NCBI GenBank assembly: GCA_027563935.2
Contig: JANVAS020000231.1
Location: forward strand, 18,184,001 to 18,248,000
Direction of reading: 5' to 3'
Origin: Costus lasius
Taxonomy: Eukaryota; Streptophyta; Magnoliopsida; Zingiberales; Costaceae
Length of the DNA: 64,000 bases
The translations under genes and the position numbers were made by a program. Every line of letters begins with the position of its first letter. Within the stretch, counting starts at the first letter, position 1. Shown in pieces: positions 46,101-58,345 of the stretch. The notes under the pieces were generated by a model. That model made no database searches. It saw only the letters and a list, made by a program, of their open reading frames with translations, and was not told the origin of the DNA.

Positions 46101-47050
46101 CGCACCGATCTACTTTTCTTGAGCCCCTGCATATTTGTACAAATATGAGCTCCACATGCGGTATCCAATACCCATGACATAGAAGTAGAAAGATTGACTT
46201 CTGTAACATAGATACCTGAGCTAGAAGTTAAGGCCAAGCCTTTATTCTCCTCATTCTGAAGCTGCTTGCAGTCCCTTCTCCAGTGACCCTGCTCGCCACA
46301 GTGAAAACACCTCTGGTCCTTTGACTTCTTCGCCTTTTTCTTCAGTGCTTTGGTAGGACCTTTGGAACTGCTCTTAGCACGTGCCTTACCCTTCTTCTTT
46401 ATCTTCTTGGTCGCAGGGACCAAAAGAACATAATTGGGTTTGGTCTTACCCATCTCTCGCTCGGCTGTTTGGAGCATATTCATCAATTCCTCCCGTGTGC
46501 ACTCAATCCAGTTCATGTTGAAGTTAATGATAAACGGACTAAAGCTAGGGGGCAGGGAATGCAGAATAAGATCCACAACCAACTCGTTGTCTATGGTGTG
46601 TCCTAGTCTCCTGAGATGATCCACGTTCCCAATGAGTTTGAGAACATGGGGTCTCACTGGTGCACCCTCAGACAACTTGCACCGAAAGACTGCTTTGGCG
46701 GTGTCAAATCTCTCAATTCTAGCCTGAGCCTCGAACATCTGTTTCAGATGAGTGATCATCTGAAAAGCGTTCTGCTCCTCATATTGCACCTGCAGTGCAG
46801 GTGCCATACTGGCTAGCATAAGACATACAACCTCCAAAGAGTCATCCTGATGCTTTCTATAAGCATCTTTGTCTACCGTTCGGGCATTAGGCGGAGGAGC
46901 CGCAGGAAGAGGCTGTTCAAGGACATACAGCTTCTTCTCGAGCTTGAGGACTATCCTCAAGTTTCGATGCCAGTCCATAAAGTTAGTTCCAACTAACTTA
47001 TCCTTATCAAGGAGTGATCGCAGTGATAATCCGCCAATGTTCGTAGCCAT
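43130..47050 (-). pseudogene. CopB gag-pol, full length with six internal stops (B2)
   Basis: About 1,307 codons, one frame throughout, from ATG at 47050 (MATNIGGLSLRSLLDKDKL) to NF at 43130. Order: Gag, CCHC knuckle (CFHCGEQGHWRRDC), protease DTACG, integrase (LWQCRLAHIN, where the family usually has LWH, so the first finger His is lost; CEPCLLGK; SERRNR), RT with YVDD, RNase H. Internal stops are at 45077-45079, 45059-45061, 44672-44674, 44228-44230, 43949-43951 and 43397-43399, and no frameshift is seen. Several fit C-to-T changes on the sense strand (CAG to TAG, CAA to TAA); others fit G-to-T. It shares order and most motifs with CopA but has clearly different sequence. A3 sits five bases upstream of the ATG, so leader and 5' LTR are outside the window. 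Confidence 0.92.
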
Positions 47051-47055
47051 TGTTC
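47051..47055 (+). repeat. Presumed TSD half of A3 (TGTTC)
   Basis: The five bases between the B2 start codon and the A3 terminus. The partner copy would lie beyond the right end of the window. Confidence 0.5.
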
Positions 47056-48746
47056 TGAAAGTCCCCTTCAAGGGGGAGCGCAAGGGGGTGAAACCCTAAA
47101 GGGGGCGGCGCATATATAAAATTTTTAGGGGTGTCACCCTCAAGACCGCATGTAGATCATATGATTAACTCATTGCATAAACGAAAAAGATCTCAAAGGG
47201 ATCATACCAACGCCATTGGAATGGTTGTCGGCTTGGAAGCAAAGATCAAGAGAGATCTTCTCCAAAGATGTCACACACAAGGGATGAAGGCTTCCTCCTT
47301 GCGCAACTCTTGTGCTAGCAAAAATTGCCAAGTTGTCCTTTGTGTTTAGGAGATGAGATGAAAGCGTCTTGCTCTTCGAAAAAAACCCTTCCACCTTGTG
47401 CAAACGATACCTCACCCAAGAGAGAGCATCGAAGCCTAGAGGCGTTGAGTCAACATAGGCGTTTTGGCGTTTCAAGACTTCCATAAAAGGAAAGTCATCA
47501 AGACATGCGTTCATGTCTTTTGAACCATTCCAAAACGCCAACTCAATTGAACCATGCGTTCACTTATGTGAACCGGTTCAATTGAATTTGGTCCAATTTC
47601 ATTTGGTCCAAATGACAAATCGAACCAAGCCAAGCCATGGTCTAAATCTCATATGAACCATGAAGGTTCAAGATCTAACCGTACATCTCTAGATGCTCTT
47701 GATCTTACCGATCTAGCATCCACACTCTCGATCGAAGCTTACCGATCTCAAGCCCTAATCAATCAAACATGATCAGACCAGATCTCACTTACAATCAGAG
47801 TTTAAACTCCTTTAAACTGAACCAAAACAATTCAGTCCACACGATCTGACTTAAGTAAGCCATATCACCAAATTGTGCGACCCTGAGGGTTTCCTTTAAA
47901 TGTCGGTAAGAATAACTTACGTTATCACGATCAGTGAGAGGTATCTAGCCACACATCACTGTCTCCCGATATAAAGGAAAGAGTATTCCAAGACTACACC
48001 CAAACCATAGCACAAGTGTGAATCCACTTCACGAGGCATACAAGTTTCCTTTGCCACTGGATGTTCTTATTGGACAAGCGTGTCAAGCCTGTAGCTCCAA
48101 TATGATGAGCATGATTAGATCAGATGAACATAGTCATCAGGGTATGGCCATACACTATTCTCAATCATCTCATTCAGGGGGGCCCCTTTAGAACATCACA
48201 CTCCTTAAACAAGGAGACGGCAATCCTGTATCTATCACTAGTGCCCTAACCTGACTCATGATCATTATCCAAGATAGTCTATAACCATTATATTTCAAAT
48301 GATATTGAACTACCTCAAAACAATGACAATCATCATTTAGAAACACAAGTGATCTCAAGTCAGAGGAAGTATGCCACTTGTTGCACACAAGGATTATTCA
48401 CATTGTGACAAGCAATTGAATATCCTAGTAGGGTCTGTCCAGTACATCCAATGTACCCATGAGTCTACATATTATTCCATGCTCGAAGCATCCTATAAGA
48501 TTAGAACACACATTAGTCTTAACCATATCAAGGCTGTCTCATGTTCACCAAGATATCTCGACTAAGGACATATAGCATGTCAGCCTAGCTGAACAGCATT
48601 GAGACATTATTCAGAAGTACACTTATTGCAACAGACAATGTAACATACTGAATAACAACCATGCCTTTATAAACATAAGCGTTTATTACATGATACTCAT
48701 AGAATCCTAAGGCCTCAAACATTAGCCTTAAGGGCATACCCCAACA
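47056..48746 (-). mobile_element. A3 3' LTR
   Basis: 1,691 bp from tgaaagtcccc to ccccaaca. Its U5-side sequence (47056-47600) differs strongly from that of A2, while the last 900 bases or so are close, so A2 and A3 are different CopA subtypes. The terminal hairpin CCCCTT/AAGGGG is at 47063-47075. Confidence 0.93.
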
Positions 48747-48757
48747 ATCTCCCACTT
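48747..48757 (-). other. Polypurine tract of A3
   Basis: Reads aagtgggagat in element sense next to the LTR start. Confidence 0.85.
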
Positions 48758-48766
48758 GCACTTAAT

Positions 48767-51700
48767 CTAATGGTTGAGAAATCTCAAACCCATATTATTA
48801 CAGTGCTTCTCATGCTTCTGCTGCGCCAGAGGCTTGGTAAGCGGGTCAGCCAGATTGTCATCTGTATGAACCTTGCAGATTTTGATCTCGCTACGATCAA
48901 TGATCTCCCGGATCAAGTGAAACCGTCTCTGTATGTGCTTGGACTTCTGGTGCGACCGTGGTTCCTTTGCTTGTGCGATTGCTCCAGTGTTATCACAGAA
49001 GATAACCAAAGGATCTGCACTCGAAGGAACGACACCAAGTTCCTGAATGAACTTACGAATCCACACTGCCTCCTTGGATGCTTCCGAGGCTGCAACATAC
49101 TCGGCTTCTGTTGTGGAATCAGCAACAGTAGACTGTTTGAAACTCTTCCACACCACTGCTCCACCATTCAAGCTAAAAACATAGCCTGATTGCGATCGGA
49201 AATCATCCTGGTCCGACTGGAACGAAGCGTCAGTATATCCTTCAATACTGAGTTCTTCCTGACCACCATATATCAAGAACATATCTTTGGTCCTCCGAAG
49301 ATATTTTAAAATGTTCTTGACTGCAATCCAGTGCGCCATACCTGGATTACTTTGGAACCGACTGGTCACGCTTAACCCGTAAGCGACGTCTGGGCGAGTA
49401 CACAACATCGCATACATAATGGATCCAATAGCCGAAGCATAAGGCGTATTGTCCATTTCATCTTTCTCAGTCTGTGTTTGTGGACACTGACTCTTCGAAA
49501 GATTCAGACCATGTCTGACTGGAAGATATCCTCTTTTAGAATTCTCTAAATGAAATCTCTCCAGGACTTTATCGATGTAAGTACTCTGGCACAGCCCGAG
49601 AAGCCTCTTAGATCTATCCCTGTAGATCTTCACACCTAGTACATAGGCTGCTTCTCCTAGATCTTTCATCTGGAAACATTTTCCTAACCATGCTTTAACA
49701 GCATGCAGTTCAGAAATATCGTTTCCAATGATTAAGATATGATCGACGTAGAGGACTAGGAAAGTAATCACGCTCCCACTAAACCTCTTATATACACACG
49801 GGTCATCTTCATTCTTGATGAAACCAAACTCAGAGATTGATTCATCAAAACGAATATTCCAGCTTCTAGATGCTTGTTTAAGTCCATAAATGGACTTCTT
49901 TAACTTGCATATTTTATGACGATCTGATGGATTAGTGAAACCTTCAGGTTGTGTCATATACACATCCTCATCCAGATTTCCATTAAGGAAAGCCGTCTTC
50001 ACATCCATTTGCCAGATCTCATAATCATAGTATGCTGCTATTGCGAAAAGAATCTGAATAGACTTGAACATGGCTACAGGAGAGAAAGTTTCATCATAAT
50101 CTATCCCGTAGATTTGTTTGAAACCTTTCGCTACTAGCCTGCCTTTATAGGTAACTACGTTACCATCCATGTCAATCTTCTTCTTGAAGATCCATTTATA
50201 GCCTATAGGGATCACTCCCGGAGGCGGATCAACCAAATCCCAGACTTGGTTATCTGACATGGAGTCCATCTCGGCTCGCATAGCTTCAAGCCATCTAGCT
50301 GAATCCGGTCCACTGACCGCATCCGCATAAGTTAGGGGTTCATCATTATCAATGATGTAGACTCCGTCATAACGCTCAGGCTGACGACGGATCCTTCCCG
50401 ATCTTCGCGGTTCCCGTGATATCTGAGCCTCAGGTTGTTCAATAACCTGCTCTACCGGCTCATGCACATCCAACTGTGCTTGACTACATTGTCCTTCCTC
50501 TGGATTCTCATCCAGCTTTATTTCTCTCCCACTGGCTTCTTGCAGAAGAAACTCCTTCTCAAGAAATATTGCCGTCCGAGCAACAAATACCTTGTTCTCT
50601 TTGGGATCGTAGAAATAATAACCCTTAGTTTCCTTAGGGTAGCCGACAAAGATGCATTTCTCAGATCTGCTCTCTAGTTTCCCAGAGGCGAGCTTTTTGA
50701 CATAAGCCTCGCAACCCCAGATCTTTATAAATGTCAAGCTCGGCTGTTTCCCATACCACAACTCATATGGCGTCTTTGAAACTGCCTTGGATGGCACTCG
50801 GTTTAGTACCTTTGCAGCTGTTTCCAGTGCAAATCCCCAAAAGGAGTAAGGTAAAGTAGCCTGACTCATCATAGAACGAACCATATCAAGTAACGTTCTA
50901 TTTCTCCTCTCGGACACACCATTCCATTGCGGTGTTCCTGGCGGAGTGAGCTGTGAGATAATCCCACACTCTTTTAGATAGTCAGTAAACGCATGACTCA
51001 AGTATTCTCCACCTCGATCAGAACGAAGTGCCTTGATATTTCGGCCTAGCTGATTCTGTACTTCATTCTTGAACTCTTTGAACTTGTCAAAAGATTCACT
51101 CTTATGTCTCATAAGATAGACATAACCATACCTACTGAAATCATCAGTAAAGGTAATGAAGTACGAATAGCCACCTCTGGCATGTTTACTAAACGGCCCA
51201 CACACATCACTGTGTATAAGGTCAAGTAAACCTGAAGCCCTTTGACCTTTATTAAGAAAAGGAGACTTCGTCATTTTACCCAATAAACAAGCTTTGCATG
51301 TATCAATCTCCTCATAGGAGAATGATCCCAGCAGTCCATGATCATGCAACCGCTTAATGCGCTTCTTGTTAATATGGCCTAAACGACTATGCCATAGCAA
51401 GGTGCTGTCATCAGCATACTTGGCTTTCTTATTATCAATATTTTGTATAGAATATTCCATGTCCAACATGAATAACCCATTGTTAATTGAACCAGTAGCA
51501 TAAACAATATTATCAAGAGTAAGATAACACTTTGAAATCTTGCATTCAAAGGAAAACCCTTTCCTCACAAGAGCAGGAATAGAGATAATATTTTTGGTAA
51601 TACTGGGTACAAAGTAACAATTGTTTAATTCTAATACAATGCCAGATGGTAATGAGATGTAATAATCCCCTACAGCAACAGCAGCAACCCGTGCCCCGTT

Positions 51701-52651
51701 TCCAACGCGTAGGTCCATCTCATGCTGTCCCACCTGTCTTCTTCTCTTGAGTTCCTGTACATTTGAACAAATGTGAACTCCACATGCAGTGTCCAACACC
51801 CATGAAATAGAAGAAGATGAAACCATGACTTCCGTCACGTATATACCTGAGCCAGAAGCGATGCTTCCCCTCTTATCTCCTTGGAGCGCTTTACAGTCCT
51901 TTTTCCAGTGACCCATCTGGCCACAGTGGAAACACTTGTTGTCCTTTGACCGCTTAACCTTCTGTTTCAGAGCCTTACTGTAGTTCTTGACAGGGGCTTT
52001 GCCCTTCTTCCCCTTCTTCTTGTTCCTAGAAGGAACCATTAAGACAGAGGTTGAAGGCTTTCCCTTCAGAGTCTCCTCAGTAGTCAAGAGCATATTCAGC
52101 AGCTCTGCCGGAGTACAATCGATTTTGTTCATATTAAAGTTAATAATGAACGCATCGAAAGAGGGCGGGAGAGACTGCAGAATAATGTCTACAGCAAGCT
52201 CCTGGTTGACGGTATGCCCCAGTTTCTCCAGAGCCTCCTTGTGCCCAATCATCTTGAGCACGTGAGCTCCCACTGGGCTCCCTTCAGCCAGTTTGCTCTG
52301 AAAGAAAAGCTTGGTCAGATTATAGCGTTCAGTCCTCGCCTGTGCAGCATACAGCATCTTGAGGTTCGCTATAATCTCTATAGCCGACATATCCTCATGT
52401 TGACGCTGCAGCGGTGGCGTCATAGACGCTAGCATCAGGCAAGCGACATCAATGCTATCATTGACATGCTTTTCATAGGCATCACGAACCGCCCTTGCGG
52501 CGTTCGCAGCGGGTTGAGGCGGCACAGCCGTCTCGAGGACATACAGTTTCCTCTCTGCCTTAAGAACGATCTTAAGGTGTCCGAACCAGTCTGAGAAGTT
52601 TGGCCCAGCAAACTTCTCCCTTTCCAGTAGGGATCGCACATTGAAGCTCAT
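48767..52651 (-). CDS. CopA gag-pol polyprotein, full length, altered RT box (A3)
   Basis: 1,294 residues, same order as the protein at 10635-14516: Gag, CCHC knuckle (CFHCGQMGHWKKDC), protease DTACG, integrase with HHCC and D,D35E (LRSDRGGEY, SERRNR), RT, RNase H (GYTDAS, TEAEY, CDN). The frame is fully open. The catalytic YVDD box of RT reads YVDH; the changed codon is at 49739-49741 (Asp to His). The second Asp of this box binds a catalytic metal ion in all known RTs, so the enzyme is expected to be inactive. The three other CopA copies here keep YVDD. A3 could still supply Gag, protease and integrase. Confidence 0.95.
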   Translation of the reverse strand: MSFNVRSLLEREKFAGPNFSDWFGHLKIVLKAERKLYVLETAVPPQPAANAARAVRDAYEKHVNDSIDVACLMLASMTPPLQRQHEDMSAIEIIANLKMLYAAQARTERYNLTKLFFQSKLAEGSPVGAHVLKMIGHKEALEKLGHTVNQELAVDIILQSLPPSFDAFIINFNMNKIDCTPAELLNMLLTTEETLKGKPSTSVLMVPSRNKKKGKKGKAPVKNYSKALKQKVKRSKDNKCFHCGQMGHWKKDCKALQGDKRGSIASGSGIYVTEVMVSSSSISWVLDTACGVHICSNVQELKRRRQVGQHEMDLRVGNGARVAAVAVGDYYISLPSGIVLELNNCYFVPSITKNIISIPALVRKGFSFECKISKCYLTLDNIVYATGSINNGLFMLDMEYSIQNIDNKKAKYADDSTLLWHSRLGHINKKRIKRLHDHGLLGSFSYEEIDTCKACLLGKMTKSPFLNKGQRASGLLDLIHSDVCGPFSKHARGGYSYFITFTDDFSRYGYVYLMRHKSESFDKFKEFKNEVQNQLGRNIKALRSDRGGEYLSHAFTDYLKECGIISQLTPPGTPQWNGVSERRNRTLLDMVRSMMSQATLPYSFWGFALETAAKVLNRVPSKAVSKTPYELWYGKQPSLTFIKIWGCEAYVKKLASGKLESRSEKCIFVGYPKETKGYYFYDPKENKVFVARTAIFLEKEFLLQEASGREIKLDENPEEGQCSQAQLDVHEPVEQVIEQPEAQISREPRRSGRIRRQPERYDGVYIIDNDEPLTYADAVSGPDSARWLEAMRAEMDSMSDNQVWDLVDPPPGVIPIGYKWIFKKKIDMDGNVVTYKGRLVAKGFKQIYGIDYDETFSPVAMFKSIQILFAIAAYYDYEIWQMDVKTAFLNGNLDEDVYMTQPEGFTNPSDRHKICKLKKSIYGLKQASRSWNIRFDESISEFGFIKNEDDPCVYKRFSGSVITFLVLYVDHILIIGNDISELHAVKAWLGKCFQMKDLGEAAYVLGVKIYRDRSKRLLGLCQSTYIDKVLERFHLENSKRGYLPVRHGLNLSKSQCPQTQTEKDEMDNTPYASAIGSIMYAMLCTRPDVAYGLSVTSRFQSNPGMAHWIAVKNILKYLRRTKDMFLIYGGQEELSIEGYTDASFQSDQDDFRSQSGYVFSLNGGAVVWKSFKQSTVADSTTEAEYVAASEASKEAVWIRKFIQELGVVPSSADPLVIFCDNTGAIAQAKEPRSHQKSKHIQRRFHLIREIIDRSEIKICKVHTDDNLADPLTKPLAQQKHEKHCNNMGLRFLNH

Positions 52652-52961
52652 GGTGTTCGTTGCTGCAGGAATCTACAACAATGCAAGAACAGCAAGGTCA
52701 GTATCAATGTTAAGAATCAATCAGGACTTAAGAATGATTCTTTTTCTCACTATTTTTATCTGGCTGAAGAATCTAGCAAAACAGCCCGAAAGAGTAGAAC
52801 TCTTTTAGTGAGATGGGATCCAGATTTCATACTTGGTCTCCGCGTCCCGCTCAGGCGAGATAAGATGCACAGAGAGTACGAGTACTAATTTCTGGTAGGC
52901 AGTCCCTGCCAATCGCCAACCCGTGCGATTCCCCTTCATCTGGGCAATCCAGCAGACTGTG

Positions 52962-52974
52962 CCAACTGAGTTGG
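52962..52974 (-). other. Leader hairpin 1 (A3)
   Basis: ccaactgagttgg inside gtgcc...ggtacaacac, identical to the A2 copy. Confidence 0.6.
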
Positions 52975-53170
52975 TACAACACAGTCTCTGATCCCACAGA
53001 TGGCTGCCTCCATGTGCTACCATATGCGCCACATATGTAGCCTACAAGGTCAAGCTGACCCGACCTACTCCCTGGACCACCACGTGCTATGCTAAGCAAC
53101 GAGAAGCGATAAATCCCTTCTCTGTAACACGCAGGTGAAATCCCGCACCGTCTGAAGATAGATGGACGTG

Positions 53171-53183
53171 CCCACTGAGTGGG
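53171..53183 (-). other. Leader hairpin 2 (A3)
   Basis: cccactgagtggg followed by tacaacac, identical to the A2 copy; spacing from hairpin 1 is 209 bases (210 in A2). Confidence 0.6.
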
Positions 53184-54483
53184 TACAACACGGCTCCAAC
53201 GGTAGTCAGAACAGTGAGGTTTCGCGTCAGAAGGCATTACGTGCTTGATATTTTAGCGTTGGATTTTAACGGTCTTTTATCTTCTTACTATCAGGCAAAT
53301 CCTATGGCTATAGCAGAAGATAAATAACTCATGCAATTCTAAGTATTTTAGAAAATAAAAGAAAGCATAGATCTTATGTGGTAAAAGCCCATAGAGCCTA
53401 AGTAAGACCTTAAATCAACTTAAGTCGTCACTTGCTCTTCTTGGGTCTTTTGCATCTCATCTGGTCCAACCCAGGGCCCTAGCACTCAATGCAGCGCAGG
53501 TGCGCCCACCAGCTGAATGCACCTCTGCGATGTGTGCTTTTGTGCTCTTGTCTAATTAAAATACATTTTAATCTATCTAGACAAGTTTGACTCGCAGGTC
53601 AATTATACAATAAATTAATTAAAAATGTGATTCGCAGATCACAAAAATAATAATTTACAATTTACCAAGCTCGCAGGCCCCAGCACTGCACACATTAAAG
53701 GGCAACCCACATAAGATTAAATAAACAAGCATCATGGCATCATTCAATCAACATGTGATCCATAGACAAAATAAAATTTTCGAAATCCCATTGGAATCAA
53801 TTTTACTTGTCTTATGTGCCCTACTACCTTACAACGGTCCATTAATAGGGATCCACTCATCCATCTAGTTAGATCCACTGCCCTTGCATGCACCAAGTCC
53901 TAATTGACTTGAGTTGACCTAATGGTCAACCATGCATGCGCCAAGGGCTGAACAACCTCATGAGTTCTGGCAAGCGGGTGTGACCCCGGGCCTAACTCAT
54001 GTGTGTTCAATGGTTGTCTCAACCAGACCTCGCTACACGCCTGTCTGCAGTCGACCTATAGCCACCTCGTGCTTGCGCACAGGTGCCATCTGGTCGACCC
54101 ATCTAGGCTGTCAGATGGTCTGATCAGACTGGTCAGATCTTACTTATAGGATGACTTCAACCCTACTAACCCGTCTAAGGGTTTATAGCTGGCGCCATGT
54201 AGATCTAATGGTGATAAGCGCGCAAGATGTAAGTTTTGATAAAACATCTACAACAATGCGCAAACAAACAACATGCGGCACTTGAGAAAATATCTAGCAT
54301 GTTGATAACTCTTAGATCTAGGCATAAGCGCAAACATCTTGAAACAATGATACAAGCGCAAACAAACAACATGCGCATAGCATCATGTAAACGCATGTAA
54401 ACAAGCATCAAGTAAGCGCAACATAGCATCATCTATGGATCACAAACACTTCAAAGCAATCATATGAATCTACAAGAACCATA

Positions 54484-54495
54484 GCTCTGATACCA
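54484..54495 (-). other. Primer binding site of A3
   Basis: tggtatcagagc in element sense, two bases after the LTR end. Confidence 0.92.
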
Positions 54496-54497
54496 TT

Positions 54498-55426
54498 TGA
54501 AAGTCCCCTTCAAGGGGGAGCGCAAGGGGGTGAAACCCTAAAGGGGGCGGCGCATATATAAAATTTTTAGGGGTGTCACCCTCAAGACCGCATGTAGATC
54601 ATATGATTAACTCATTGCATAAACGAAAAAGATCTCGAAGGGATCATACCAACGCCATTGGAATGGTTGTCGGCTTGGAAGCAAAGATCAAGAGAGATCT
54701 TCTCCAAAGATGTCACACACAAGGGATGAAGGCTTCCTCCTTGCGCAACTCTTGTGCTAGCAAAAATTGCCAAGTTGTCCTTTGTGTTTAGGAGATGAGA
54801 TGAAAGCGTCTTGCTCTTCGAAAAAAACCCTTCCACCTTGTGCAAACGATACCTCACCCAAGAGAGAGCATCGAAGCCTAGAGGCGTTGAGTCAACATAG
54901 GCGTTTTGGCGTTTCAAGACTTCCATAAAAGGAAAGTCATCAAGACATGCGTTCATGTCTTTTGAACCATTCCAAAACGCCAACTCAATTGAACCATGCG
55001 TTCACTTATGTGAACCGGTTCAATTGAATTTGGTCCAATTTCATTTGGTCCAAATGACAAATAGAACCAAGCCAAGCCATGGTCTAAATCTCATATGAAC
55101 CATGAAGGTTCAAGATCTAACCGTACATCTCTAGATGCTCTTGATCTCACCGATCTAGCATCCACACTCTCGATCGAAGCTTACCGATCTCAAGCCCTAA
55201 TCAATCAAACATGATCAGACCAGATCTCACTTACAATCAGAGTTTAAACTCCTTTAAACTGAACCAAAACAATTCAGTCCACACGATCTGACTTAAGTAA
55301 GCCATATCACCAAATTGTGCGACCCTGAGGGTTTCCTTTAAATGTCGGTAACGATAACTTACGTTATCACGATCAGTGAGAGGTATCTAGCCACACATCA
55401 CTGTCTCCCGATATAAAGGAAAGAGT
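54498..55426 (-). mobile_element. A3 5' LTR, interrupted by E3
   Basis: Matches 47056-47984 at an offset of 7,442. It stops at gaaagagt, where the uninterrupted copies continue cttccaag or a close variant. agagt (55422-55426) is the presumed TSD half of E3. Confidence 0.92.
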
Positions 55427-58316
55427 TGTAACATCCCGTTATCTTAACCCCAAACAAGCAACACAAATCACAGAAGAAACAGGATGTGTCATACAAAATC
55501 GATTCACATGCTAGGTAAAACCGAGTTCAAGAAACACGATCTGAAAATTTCCAAAAATCCATACATACAATCTCCAAGAAACACAATTCATAAAGGTACC
55601 TGCCACCACGCAATACTTGCACTAGACATATGCAAGTTACATGTATATCAAAACCGATTGCAAAAATACACATCAAACTGAAATTCAAAACAAAATCACA
55701 ACGTCGATTCCATAAAGTTTCACAGTGATACCAAACACCGAAACCAGGCCAAAGCCCGCGGTGACACAAAAATCATAATATCAAAACCGCCACAACCGGC
55801 AACACAAGTTCACACATAGTTTGGCCACAACTGGCAACCCAAGTTCATATAATTCGGCCACATCCGGCCTCAGTTAATTAAGCACAAAAGTTATACATCC
55901 AACCAGCATGGAGAATCACAATATCCGTATAACATGCTAACTCATGCAGTGCGCCCCTGTTCTACACCTGAAAACATTGAGGGGTGAGCTACACAGCCCA
56001 GTGAGTGGATAGTCTCAAACGACCATCCATAGCATACATTCAAAAATACAGGCAGATTATTTTAAAAATCTTTAACAGATTATCATATCAACATATAACA
56101 AAATTAAAGAACAAAACACATATGAACAATCAAGTATACACTGCCAAGACATCACACAACTGTCCCCATAGAGTAACTAAGGTTCTAGAGCTACACTCTA
56201 AACCACTGTACACATTAACCACTTAGTTATCCTAGTTGTCCAGCATATTCAGTAGTGACCATCATGGTCTAACCCGGCTTTGGCCTAAGCACTGGGAGAA
56301 GCCTGCATGCAACATATAGATGGACAGTGTATAGAATCAAGAGGTGGCCCCCGCCAGGTCACGACGTGGCACTTTGCTCTACTACACCCCATAACACAAA
56401 AAGATGTGTAGATTCAAGAGGTGGCCCCCGCCAGGTCATGACGTGGCACTTTGCTCTACGACACCCCATAACACAAAAGAGTGATGACATCAAGAGGTGG
56501 CCCCCTGTCCGACCAAGACATGGCACTTTGCGTCAAAACTCATTCTCCCAAAGGGTTCCTACTGGACAACAGACACATCTTATATCTTATATCACAAAGG
56601 TGGACTCCTAAGTGTCAACTGGACTCTAGGATAGTCATCACAATAATCATATCGGGCAGGCTGAACATCAACCCCCATCACAATAATCATAACAGGCAGG
56701 CTGAACATCAACCCCCTTCACATATCACAATACAGGGCTGAAATATCCAACCCTTAACATATCACATATCAACTATCCCATTGAGCACACAGTTACACTT
56801 AGCCTTAGTCCTAACCATTCCATGATCACAACATATAATATTTGAAATCACATAACCACATAATATTCAAAATCACATAACCGCATAATATTCAAAATCA
56901 CATAATCACATAACATTCAAAAAATCACATAATGTAGGGTAGTCCTTAGGTTTCATGCTGATCAATTCAGTGCAGCCTTGCTAAGTTATCACCCAAATTT
57001 CTCAAACAAAGATTCATGGTCATAAATAAACAAACATGACTCTTATAATATTATTAGCATTTATTAGGGCATCCATAAAAATCAACATAAGATTAAAATC
57101 CATGCTCTTACAATCTAGTTCACAAAACATCACATCTAGCCCACGGTTTCAAACATAATATCTATTTCAAACAAGATTCTCATGCTACCAAAAATCAATG
57201 ATTTAATATTACCAAAATTCCCTATAAAATACCTAGTTAACAAGAATTTCATACTCCCAATTCAATGGTTTAATGCTACCAAAATTCCCTATAAAAATAC
57301 CTTAAATTTCAAGCTACAAGTTTCGGTTTTCATGAGATATACACCTATACAAATTTTCGGTTTTCATGAAGATACATCATAATTTGGTTTTTAGCATGAT
57401 AAAATTTCCAACTTAAATAAAACCTTAGTTAACAAGGAGTCTTGAGTTTTCATGATAATTATACCATTGTAACTTTCGGTTTATAACAAAGAGAAGTCTT
57501 GAGTTTTCGGTTTTTAACATGGTAAAATTTCTAATCAATCTAATGCATCAATTAACACAACCAAATTGCTAGAAATCAATTAAGACACCCCACTCACCTC
57601 TTAAACCGAAAATCCTCCACACAAAAAAATCGTCTAAAGCCTTGATGTCGCCCAAAGGATCTCCAAGAACTCGCCAAGGAAGCTTCTTCACCTCAAGGAA
57701 ATTCGCCAAGGGAAGAAGATGAAAAAAATCACCTCAATAATTCCAAGAACACCAAGATCGCCTTCTTCCTCCTAGCCGTCGCCCAAGGTTTCTTCCAAGC
57801 CAACAATTTCGCCAAAAACTCTACCCTAGCCGAAAATTCCCACTTAACATTTCGGTTTTTAATTTTTAACCCATTAACCAATTAATTCAAATAGGGTTTA
57901 ATCCATTTAACTAACTAATTCGAATTTTAAATCTAATATCCATCTAACCCAATAACCCATAGTTTAAGTGAAAGTCCAATAAGAATTTAAATTAACATCC
58001 ATTTAATGAATTCACTTAAACGCAAATCCAATAAGGATTTAATTAATATCCAATAAGCTAGTTAATTAACCAATAAGGTCTAATTAATTAACCAATAAAC
58101 TCTAATTAATTAACTGAAAATTAACATCCAATAAGTTAGTTAATTAATTAACATTAACATCCAAAAATCTCTAGCTAATTAACTATTAACAACCAATACA
58201 TAGAAAAATATCACAGTCAATAATTCTATTTAAATCATGAACACAATATCACAGCCAACGAGTTTATTTAAATCAAAAATAATGCTTACCAGGACTTAAG
58301 ATCCTTGGATCTTACA
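55427..58316 (-). mobile_element. GypE 3' LTR of E3
   Basis: 2,890 bp in minus orientation, plus strand from tgtaacatcccg to ggatcttaca. It is followed by the polypurine tract and the pol end, so this is the 3' LTR of an element, not a solo LTR. Three tandem units of about 77 bp lie at 56338-56545. No gene is present. Confidence 0.93.
56338..56545 (-). repeat. Three tandem units of about 77 bp in E3
   Basis: caagaggtggcccccgcc...gacgtggcactttg at about 56338, 56415 and 56491; the E1 and E2 LTRs have four units. Confidence 0.82.
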
Positions 58317-58330
58317 TCCCTCCCTCCTTA
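58317..58330 (-). other. Polypurine tract of E3
   Basis: tccctccctcctta on the plus strand reads taaggagggaggga in element sense, directly before the LTR start. Confidence 0.85.
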
Positions 58331-58345
58331 TAAAGCTTTAGTCCT

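Larger units (their letters stand above)
52652..54483 (-). other. Untranslated leader of A3
   Basis: About 1.8 kb homologous to 14517-16320, with indels. It keeps both leader hairpins (52962-52974, 53171-53183). 54205-54470 is rich in gcgcaaac and aacatgcg words. No coding region is seen. Confidence 0.8.
47056..55426 (-). mobile_element. CopA retrotransposon A3, 5' LTR cut by E3
   Basis: Minus-strand CopA element: 3' LTR 47056-48746, ORF, leader, primer site, then the first-encountered 929 bases of the 5' LTR before GypE E3 enters at 55427. Over those 929 bases I count four differences from the 3' LTR, so it is young but older than A2. Confidence 0.93.

Noticed and set aside
47170..47541. 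123-codon frame, repeated at 54612-54983
   Set aside because: It is the U5-side sequence of the A3 LTR seen twice because the element has two LTRs.
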